Shown here: positions 24,035 through 30,997 of the stretch, in pieces
Position numbering within the stretch: the stretch's first letter is position 1
Layout of the letters: the number at the start of each line of letters is the position of its first letter
NCBI GenBank assembly: GCA_016715765.1
Contig: JADJZJ010000021.1
Location: 1 to 64,000, forward strand
Direction: 5' to 3'
DNA from: Opitutaceae bacterium
GTDB taxonomy: Bacteria; Verrucomicrobiota; Verrucomicrobiia; Opitutales; Opitutaceae
DNA: 64,000 nucleotides
Program-made: the position numbers and the translations under genes
The notes under the pieces: generated by a model
Seen by the model: only the letters and a program-made list of their open reading frames with translations
The model's database searches: none
Told to the model about the DNA's origin: nothing

Positions 24035-26472
24035 GGCAGGTCGTAACTTTCCGTGTAGGAGCGGCCGGTGAACTCGCGGGTGCGGCCGTCGGGGGCAACG
24101 ACGGTGGTCGGAAGGTCGGCGGGCAGGTTGATGGCGAGATGGAATTTGCCGCCGGCGATGTGCCAGGCGACGCGGATGAGGCCGTGGGGCGTACAGACGC
24201 TGCCCTCGGCGCGGGTCAGGCCGCAGCGATTGGGTTGCACGCGCACGCGGGCGAAGCCGGGCTCGTCCGGGGTGACGCCGAGGATGCGCTGCTGGAACTC
24301 GAGCACGGGATGCGCGGACCAGGCGTGGCAGAGCGAGCGCCAGTAGCTGTTTTCCTCGACGAAGGTGGAGAGGCCGTAGCCGACGGACTCGTGCCACGGG
24401 CCGAGGTGCTTGGGCATGTCGTCGTAGCAACCGGACTTGTGCAGCGCGGTGAAGCCGGTGTGCATCCAGAAGAAGGAACCGGGGGCGAGCTTCGCGTCGG
24501 TCGGGAAGCGGCGCATGATGATCGCGCGCTCCCGTTCGCCCGCGAGGCCGGCGACGATGGCCCAGGCGTTGCCGTACTGGCTGACCTCGGGGCCGCCGGG
24601 GCGGTCGAAATAGAGGCCTTCGCTTTCGGACCAGAAGCGCGCGTGGGCCTTGGGCCGCAGCGCCGCGGCTTCGGCGGCCAGGACTTCGGCCTCGGCGGTG
24701 CGGCCGAGCTGGCGGCTGAGCCAGGCGGCCTCGTCGAGGGCGTTGATGTATTGCGCGGCGTGGATGCAGGTCGGGCCGGTGTCGGCGCCGGGCACGACGC
24801 CGCGCGGCCACCACGGACACCAGTCGGTGATGTTCCAGAACGGCATTTTGGCCGGCAGGCCGTCCGCGTCGGTGTGGCGGCGGTACCAGTCGAGGACGCT
24901 GCGCACGCCGGGCAGCAGGTCGGCGACAGTGGTGTGGTCGCCGGTGCAGGCGAGGTAGTCCTTGATGTTGGTGATCCAGTGGATGCTCCACGCGGGGATG
25001 ATCTGCACGAGGCGCGACGGGAAGCGGGCCTGCGTGAGTCCGTCGGAGAGGCGCGACCAGTCAAAGTGATAGAGAGCCTGCCGGCTGAGGCGGTAGTCGC
25101 CGGTGGTGTACATCGCCAGCTTCGACGTGATCATCGTGTCGCCGGCGTACTGCATCTGCTCGTAGTGCGGGCAGTCCTCGAAGGTCTCATGCGAGCACAT
25201 GCGCATCGTGTGCAGGCCGACGGTCCAGATCTTGTTCAACGCGGGATCGGACGACTTGAACTGCGCCTTCACGCGGTACGGGTACGCGGTGAAGCGCTGT
25301 TGCACGGCGCGAAGCTTGAGCGGCTTTTTGCCGACCTTGATCTGGAGGCCGACGTAGCGGAACGCGCGCCAGTGCAGCGGCTCGAAGGTTTCGTCGCGAC
25401 CGGAGGGCTCCCAGATGTCGCACCAGCCGGTGACCTGGCCGCGGCGGTCGAAGGTCCAGCCGCGGCTTTCGTCCGCGAAGTGCGAGGCGAGGTTGGCGAG
25501 CGACTGGCGTTTGCCGAGGAGTTGGGCGCCGGGGGTGTCCCACGGCAGGCGCAGGGCCTCGGCGTAGGTGAGGCGGATCGTACTGCCGGCGCCGCCGGAG
25601 ACGACCAGGTGCGGAAACGCCGTGGTCATCAGTCCCATGTCGAGGACCAGGTCGACCTTGGCGCCGGCGGGGAGGGTGACGGCGCGATTCTTCGCGAGGA
25701 GATTTTTCCACGCCGCCGGCACTTCGCCGCCGCCGCTGACGTAGGCGTCGGGGAACGGGGCGGGGGTGCCTTCCTCGAGCATGGGAATCATGCGCGGGAT
25801 GAGGCCGTAGGGGCTGGCGGGATCGCGGCGGTTTTCGAGGAGCTCGGCCTTGAAGAGCACGTGGGCCTGTGGCCATTTGGCGTCGTCAAACTTCACCGCG
25901 GCCCAATCGGCGGGAATGAGAGCCGAGACCCGGTGCTCGAAATAGCCGAGGTAGCCCTCGAAGGTGGTGTTCTCGTTCTGGAAGCGGTGGGCCTTGTCCA
26001 CCGCGACGCGCCACCGGGCGTCCGTGCGCAGGTCCTCGATGATCTTGCCGGTGCGGGTGGTCAGTGAGCCCTCAAGGACGAAACCGCCGGTGTAGGTCAA
26101 CACCGAGCACGGCGGGCCCAGCAGGGCCGGGCGGTGCGCGACGCGCGACATGTCGAGCACCAGGGCGGAGAGGACATTGCGGCCGCGGCGCAGGTGCGGC
26201 GTCAGGTCGAACGAATCGTAAAAGTGATGGTTGATGTCGCCCTTGGCCGGGCCGCGACCGATGAAGGCGCCGTTGCACCAGAAGAGATAACGGCTGTCCG
26301 CGGACAGATCCACGGTGAGCTTGGCCTTGGCCGGGTCGGCGACACTGAACGTGCGGCGGAAATAGCGCACCTGATAGTGGGACGGCGTCGCGTCCTTGGG
26401 TGCGGGCGTGCTGTGGGAACCCTCGGCGGACCAGATCCACGAGGCGGAGTTAACAAAGGGAGAGGAAGACAC
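24031..26472 (-). CDS. GH78 alpha-L-rhamnosidase-like
   Basis: 813 aa. N-terminal beta-domains (about 1-380) include SADSRYLFWCNGAFIGRGPA, a rhamnosidase-N-type lectin segment. The (alpha/alpha)6 barrel begins near SHETFEDCPHYEQMQYAGDT, the GH78 motif with the catalytic-site Glu and Asp. It continues IPAWSIHWITNIKDYL and NITDWCPWW. A C-terminal beta-sandwich (RVQPNRCGLTRAEGSV) closes it. No signal peptide is present. GH78 enzymes release terminal L-rhamnose, matching a pectin or arabinogalactan substrate together with the arabinofuranosidases. It lies 57 bp after propeller copy 3 and is coupled to the PmoA-like gene. Confidence 0.85.
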   Translation of the reverse strand: MSSSPFVNSASWIWSAEGSHSTPAPKDATPSHYQVRYFRRTFSVADPAKAKLTVDLSADSRYLFWCNGAFIGRGPAKGDINHHFYDSFDLTPHLRRGRNVLSALVLDMSRVAHRPALLGPPCSVLTYTGGFVLEGSLTTRTGKIIEDLRTDARWRVAVDKAHRFQNENTTFEGYLGYFEHRVSALIPADWAAVKFDDAKWPQAHVLFKAELLENRRDPASPYGLIPRMIPMLEEGTPAPFPDAYVSGGGEVPAAWKNLLAKNRAVTLPAGAKVDLVLDMGLMTTAFPHLVVSGGAGSTIRLTYAEALRLPWDTPGAQLLGKRQSLANLASHFADESRGWTFDRRGQVTGWCDIWEPSGRDETFEPLHWRAFRYVGLQIKVGKKPLKLRAVQQRFTAYPYRVKAQFKSSDPALNKIWTVGLHTMRMCSHETFEDCPHYEQMQYAGDTMITSKLAMYTTGDYRLSRQALYHFDWSRLSDGLTQARFPSRLVQIIPAWSIHWITNIKDYLACTGDHTTVADLLPGVRSVLDWYRRHTDADGLPAKMPFWNITDWCPWWPRGVVPGADTGPTCIHAAQYINALDEAAWLSRQLGRTAEAEVLAAEAAALRPKAHARFWSESEGLYFDRPGGPEVSQYGNAWAIVAGLAGERERAIIMRRFPTDAKLAPGSFFWMHTGFTALHKSGCYDDMPKHLGPWHESVGYGLSTFVEENSYWRSLCHAWSAHPVLEFQQRILGVTPDEPGFARVRVQPNRCGLTRAEGSVCTPHGLIRVAWHIAGGKFHLAINLPADLPTTVVAPDGRTREFTGRSYTESYDLP

Positions 26473-26529
26473 GGAAAGATCGGAGATGGGAGATTGGAGA
26501 TCGCAGATCGGAGAAATTGCGACGACCGA

Positions 26530-27531
26530 CTAGGGGGCGGGGATGAAGATGTAATCGAAGCCGTAGGCGCCGTAGAGTCCGCCTTCGTGCCAGGTCCGGC
26601 CAAGGTCGTCGGAATAGAACGTGCCCTCCTCAAAGGTCGAGGCCCAGAGGCGGCCCGGGGTGACGGGATCGAAGGCGAGGACAAAGATGTGCTTCACCGG
26701 CAGGCCGGCGGTGCGGTCGGTCCAGGTGGCGCCGCCATCGTTCGAGACGCGCACGCCGGCATTCCAGCCGCCGACGGCCATGACGGCGGCATCGTGCGGA
26801 TTGAGCGCGGCGGCGTAGAGGTTGGCCGTGGCGGAGGCGGGATCGGTTTGCTGCCACGTGAGACCGCCGTCGCGGGACAGCCAGGCGCCGCGGTGCTGGG
26901 TGCCGGCCAAGAGGAGTTGTCCATTCGCGCCGCTTTGGGCGAGCCGGAGCACGGTGGTGGCGGGAGAGGTCGCCACGCGCGTCCACGTGCGGGCGGCATC
27001 GGCGGATTCATAGATGCCGTCCTCGGTGCCGATCAGAACCCGGCCGGACCGGGTGCGGTCGGCGATCACGGTCTGGCTGTAGAGCTTGGCCAGGCCGGCA
27101 TGGGCCGGCGTCCAATTGGCGCCGGCGTCATCGGAGCGGATGGGGCCCCACTGGGTGGCGGCGTAAACCTGCAACGGGTTGAGCGGATCGAAGGCGATGC
27201 TGCGGACGTCGAGGACTTCCCAGCCCGTGGTCTTGCGCCAGGTGCGGCCGGCATCGGTGCTGCGCACCACGCCGTCGGCGCTGGCGATCAGCAGGACCGC
27301 GGGATGGCCGGGCTGGGCGGCGACGCTGCCGATGCCGAGGATGCGCGGGCCAAAGTGCACCCAGCGCCCGTCGGCCTCGCGGCGATAGAGGCCGGAATCG
27401 GTGGGCGTGGAAGAATTTTTCTGGGCCTTGGTCATTGCCACCGCGGCATAGAAATCCATCGGCGGGGAGCCGGCGGCGGCGGTCAGGGTGGCGGCCAGGA
27501 AAGTCGCCAGGATGCGGGCGGAGGATTTCAT
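26530..27531 (-). CDS. Secreted Asp-box beta-propeller, copy 3
   Basis: 333 aa, signal peptide MKSSARILATFLAATLTAAA. Asp-box turns: STDAGRTW, SDDAGANW, SADAARTW, SRDGGLTW, SNDGGATW, SDDLGRTW. It diverges more from copies 1 and 2 than they do from each other, but keeps the same spacing and the ending near FIPAP. The start ATG overlaps the stop of the preceding large secreted protein (ATGA, 27531-27528), reversing the gene order of the other two modules. A longer frame to 27975 is a shadow of that upstream gene. Confidence 0.7.
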   Translation of the reverse strand: MKSSARILATFLAATLTAAAGSPPMDFYAAVAMTKAQKNSSTPTDSGLYRREADGRWVHFGPRILGIGSVAAQPGHPAVLLIASADGVVRSTDAGRTWRKTTGWEVLDVRSIAFDPLNPLQVYAATQWGPIRSDDAGANWTPAHAGLAKLYSQTVIADRTRSGRVLIGTEDGIYESADAARTWTRVATSPATTVLRLAQSGANGQLLLAGTQHRGAWLSRDGGLTWQQTDPASATANLYAAALNPHDAAVMAVGGWNAGVRVSNDGGATWTDRTAGLPVKHIFVLAFDPVTPGRLWASTFEEGTFYSDDLGRTWHEGGLYGAYGFDYIFIPAP

Positions 27532-29441
27532 GGCGTGGCAACGGTCTGGGTGATGGTGCCGGACTCGAAATCGAGTTGGTAGCGCTCGGGGCCGTGGCGC
27601 AGATCCAGTTTGCGGCTGCCGCGGGCGGACGAGCCGGACGGGCTCTCGAACAACGGCCAGGAACCGTAGTCGACGGGCAGACCGTTGATGGCGGGAGTGG
27701 CGCCGTACTTTGCATGCAGCACGCTGCCGTCGAGCGAGGTGAAGACGACTTCCGCCACCGGCGCGACGGCGGTGCGCAGGGGCAGGACGCGGATGGCGTC
27801 CTGGAAGGCGGCGTAGGACGCAAAATCGCGGACCGGGGCGACCTGCACGACGTAGCCATTGCGCGGGGCGCCGCTCACGTAGCAGCGGTGGCCGGTGCCC
27901 CATTCCTTGAAGCCGGCACTGATGAAGCCGCCGGCGCCGCCGGCGAGGTGGCCGGTCCAGTCGTTGGGTTTCCACTCGCCGGGGGCGAGCGGCCGGTAGG
28001 CGATGTAGACTGGTCCGCCCTGGGCGAAGATCCAGCCGGAGGCGTCCTCCACGACATTGCGCAAGTCGCGGGAAAAGAGCGTGATAATGTGCGGGAAGCG
28101 CGTGCCGGGGGGGAGGTCGTACAACCCGATCAGGGCGGCGCCATGCTGGAAGACCTGCTCGTGCGGCGAACCGCTGGCGAGTTTGTCCGGCGAATCGTAG
28201 TCGGCCTTGGAGCGCACGATGAGGTCCGTGACCGTGTCCCAGGCTTCACCGAAGAACATCGTGCCCTCATGCGGGGACGAATAGGGCTGCACGGCGAAAA
28301 AGGTGTTGGAAGCGTCCAACGGCTGGTCAACCCGCCAGCGCAGGTTCCAGGTCTGCTGCTGGATTGGCTGGAGCAGGCCGCCCTGGGATGAGCCCAGGAT
28401 GAAGTCACGGTCCACGTAGCTGTACTTGTAAACCGGCACGGTCTGGCGGTCGCCGACCCTGATGGCGTCGGGTCCGGCATTGCGCATGCGCCAGCGGGTG
28501 CGCTTGAGCTCGCGGTTCACGTAGGGCCGGTCGGCGGCGCGGGCGATGCGTTCGATGATGGGGGGTGGCGTGTAACCGCTCAGGGCGAGCAGCAGCGCCT
28601 GGGCGCCGGGCTGGCGGTCACCCAGTCCAAAGGCCAGCCAGCCGATGGAGGACGAGGTGACACGGCCGGGCTGGAGCACCTGGCGCGGGTAGACCCGGCT
28701 GTGCGCACCGGCGTACTGGCCGTTCAACTGCTCGATGGCATAATCGTACAGGACGTAATCCAGCATCATGCGGGCTTTCAGTCGGAAGGCCGGATCCGCG
28801 GCCCAGCCGGCGAGCAGGCTGAGGGGGGCCACATACTCGCCGATGTAGTTGGGCGAATCGTATTCGCCCTGGCCGTGGGCGGTGGTCACCCGCATCCAGT
28901 GCTCAATATAGCCCCGGGCCTCGGCCATGTTTTCCTCGGCCGACCGGCCGTTGAACCATTGTTCCGGACCGGTGCCGGGGCGGGATTGTGCCGCAATGTA
29001 GAGGCCGCTGTAATAGAGCATCCAGTGGTTCTCGGTGTCGCCGCGGCTGGGCCAGTAGGTCCGCCACAGTTCCGCGATCCGCGCCTGGCTGGCCGCATCC
29101 AGGCGGTCGCCCGCGGTGGCCAGCAGTGCCGCCATCGGATACACCCAGAACATGTTGCCGGTGGGCGCGGGCTCATTGAGCCTGGCCAGCCGGGCCAGGG
29201 CGTCCGCCGGGCGTTCACCCCGCTGGAGGGCGGCCGTCACATCCAGAAAAGAACCCTTGGACAGGTCGGCCGGATTGAGGTTGGCGATGGCCGACCGGAT
29301 CAGGTCCTCGCGGCGCTCTTGAAACCGGCGGCTGATTTCGGCGTTGGACAGGGACAGGGGGAGGGGGGCGGGGTCGGCCGGTGCCCCAACCAAGGTGGCC
29401 GCCGCCATGATAAGAAGGGCAGAAATGCGGAAAGGGGTCAT
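27528..29441 (-). CDS. Large secreted protein, copy 3 of the triplicated family
   Basis: 637 aa from ATG 29441, chosen because MTPFRISALLIMAAATLVGA is a signal peptide (an upstream ATG at 29495 is less likely). It keeps the family blocks GDTENHWMLYYSGLYIAAQS, WFNGRSAEENMAEARGYIEH, GQGEYDSPNYIGEYVAPLSL, RWRMRNAGPD, GWIFAQGGPVYIAYRPLAPG and a C-terminal DFESGTITQTV. It is the most divergent copy. The first gene of a leftward operon (copy 3 pair, GH78, PmoA-like, PLP enzyme) that starts opposite the LacI regulator. Enzymatic class is unknown; an (alpha/alpha)-barrel lyase or hydrolase is likely. Confidence 0.6.
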   Translation of the reverse strand: MTPFRISALLIMAAATLVGAPADPAPLPLSLSNAEISRRFQERREDLIRSAIANLNPADLSKGSFLDVTAALQRGERPADALARLARLNEPAPTGNMFWVYPMAALLATAGDRLDAASQARIAELWRTYWPSRGDTENHWMLYYSGLYIAAQSRPGTGPEQWFNGRSAEENMAEARGYIEHWMRVTTAHGQGEYDSPNYIGEYVAPLSLLAGWAADPAFRLKARMMLDYVLYDYAIEQLNGQYAGAHSRVYPRQVLQPGRVTSSSIGWLAFGLGDRQPGAQALLLALSGYTPPPIIERIARAADRPYVNRELKRTRWRMRNAGPDAIRVGDRQTVPVYKYSYVDRDFILGSSQGGLLQPIQQQTWNLRWRVDQPLDASNTFFAVQPYSSPHEGTMFFGEAWDTVTDLIVRSKADYDSPDKLASGSPHEQVFQHGAALIGLYDLPPGTRFPHIITLFSRDLRNVVEDASGWIFAQGGPVYIAYRPLAPGEWKPNDWTGHLAGGAGGFISAGFKEWGTGHRCYVSGAPRNGYVVQVAPVRDFASYAAFQDAIRVLPLRTAVAPVAEVVFTSLDGSVLHAKYGATPAINGLPVDYGSWPLFESPSGSSARGSRKLDLRHGPERYQLDFESGTITQTVATP

Positions 29442-29831
29442 GGGCAGCCGGAAAAATACATCACACAGGCGGGTCTTGACGTGGATGGTCAGCATGCACC
29501 GGCTTCTTTCTGCATATCAACCCGCATTTTTTCTGAAATTTCATTATGACTGGGTCTGATGTTCTTCAGTAAGTTGTCAGTCCCCGGCCCCGGCATTTTT
29601 GGGCGCGCGGTCCATCCCGGCCGGAGGCGATTATGGCTGCTGGCGGCCGGAGGACCGGAGGGTCCGGGCCGGGGTGGGCGATGCGCGATTCGATGGGGTC
29701 GATTGGCGGTGAAGCCGCGGGTGGGGCGTTCGGCCGACATGATTTCGGGCTTGGGTATTCACTGAAAATATCTTGACTGTATTCAGCCCGTTTCATTTTT
29801 TCATTTCTGAAATAATCACGGCATAACCCCC
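29442..29831. promoter_or_regulatory. Divergent regulatory region between glycan operon and LacI gene
   Basis: 390 bases without a gene. TTTCTGAAA occurs near both ends: 29530-29538 (89 bp before the leftward start) and inside the palindrome ATTTCTGAAAT at 29803-29813 (18 bp before the LacI ATG). CTGAAAATATCTTGACTGTA, then TTCAG (29763-29787) is a third partial match, and TTGACT there could be a -35. These are candidate LacI-family operators. The middle part (29580-29760) is GC-rich with no clear signal. Confidence 0.4.
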
Positions 29832-30875
29832 ATGCTCATTGCCGACATTGCCCGTAAGGCCAAGGTGTCGCCTGCGACCGTCTCGCGGGTGATCAACCAG
29901 CCGCATTTGGTGGCCCCTGACCGGTTGGCCCGGGTGCAGGCCGTCATGTCGGCGGTCAATTATACGCCCACCCCCCTGAATCGCCGGCGGGGTCCCAAGT
30001 CGCGGCTGGCGGCGCCCAAGAAATTTGCCGTCTGGTTCGTCGGCGCGCGTAAGAGCCCGAATTTCAACTGGTTCCAGGATCAGCTGCTGCAGATTCAGGC
30101 GGCCAATGAGAAGCAGCGCATCGACCTTTCGGTGATCTATTCCGAGTCGGCGGATGAACTGCCCCGGCCGCTGGCTGAAAATCTGGTGGATGGCGTCATC
30201 ATTCAGGGCATGGAGCCCAGCGCGGCCAACCTGCTGAAGCTGGCCGGCCTGCCGCATGTGTGGTTCATGACGCGGCGCACCCATTCCTACCCGGGTGATT
30301 ATGTTGAGCCGGACAATGCCATGAACGGCCGGATGGCGGCGGAGTACCTGCATCGCCGCGGACACAAGGTGGTCGGCGTGGTTTCAACGGATTCGGCCTA
30401 CACGGCCGTGGCGTGGCGGGCGGAAGCCTTCGGCCACCGGGCCAGGGAACTGGGGATGAATGTCGTCAATGTGCTGGGCAAGCCGAAGCCGGGGGTCAGT
30501 TATCTGGTTGAAACCTCCGCCCATGAGGAGTGCGAGCAGCTGGCCAAGCGCCTGGCCCAGACCGTACCCAGGCCGACCGGGCTCTATCTGCCGGTGGACC
30601 ATTTCTGCGGGTCTTTTTTCCGGGCGCTCCGCCAGGCCGAGTTGAAGTCGGAGCGGGATTTCGAGGTCATTCTGGGGAACTACAACCCGGTCATTTACCA
30701 CAACCTCGATCACCTCCCGGCGGTGCTCGACATCAATCTTTCCACGTTGGTGCGCAAGGTGGTGGATCACCTCATCTGGCGCTGTGACAACCCCCAGGTC
30801 GGCGGACGGGTCGGCATCACCGTTTCGCCCACTTTGAAAACCGGCGGAGCAGACCGAACCCCTTTCAATAGCTGA
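29832..30875 (+). CDS. LacI-family transcriptional regulator
   Basis: 347 aa. The N-terminal HTH is IADIARKAKVSPATVSRVIN, followed by a hinge-like basic stretch (PLNRRRGPKSRLAAPKKFAV). The sugar-binding domain includes LVDGVIIQGMEP, YVEPDNAMNGRMAAEYLHRR, GHKVVGVVS and LYLPVDHFCGSFFRALRQ, laid out like other LacI/GalR ligand domains. It probably represses the divergent glycan operon and/or the downstream TonB receptor, releasing on binding an imported sugar. The ligand cannot be read from sequence. The short C-terminus (TGGADRTPFNS) is unusual but complete. Confidence 0.9.
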   Translation: MLIADIARKAKVSPATVSRVINQPHLVAPDRLARVQAVMSAVNYTPTPLNRRRGPKSRLAAPKKFAVWFVGARKSPNFNWFQDQLLQIQAANEKQRIDLSVIYSESADELPRPLAENLVDGVIIQGMEPSAANLLKLAGLPHVWFMTRRTHSYPGDYVEPDNAMNGRMAAEYLHRRGHKVVGVVSTDSAYTAVAWRAEAFGHRARELGMNVVNVLGKPKPGVSYLVETSAHEECEQLAKRLAQTVPRPTGLYLPVDHFCGSFFRALRQAELKSERDFEVILGNYNPVIYHNLDHLPAVLDINLSTLVRKVVDHLIWRCDNPQVGGRVGITVSPTLKTGGADRTPFNS

Positions 30876-30937
30876 ATATACAAAGCTGCAGGGCTTGCTT
30901 TCAGCTTTAACTTTCATTTAACCCTTTTCTTGCTCTT

Positions 30938-30957
30938 GGTCGGATTCCGATCCGACC
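30938..30957. promoter_or_regulatory. Perfect inverted repeat upstream of the TonB receptor
   Basis: GGTCGGATTCCGATCCGACC: eight-base arms with a four-base centre, 40 bp before the receptor ATG. It is a strong dyad that could be an operator, an RNA hairpin in the 5' UTR, or the LacI gene's terminator (no T-run follows). Confidence 0.5.
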
Positions 30958-30997
30958 GGGAACCGGAAACTACAAACCACCCCCCAACATAAACATA

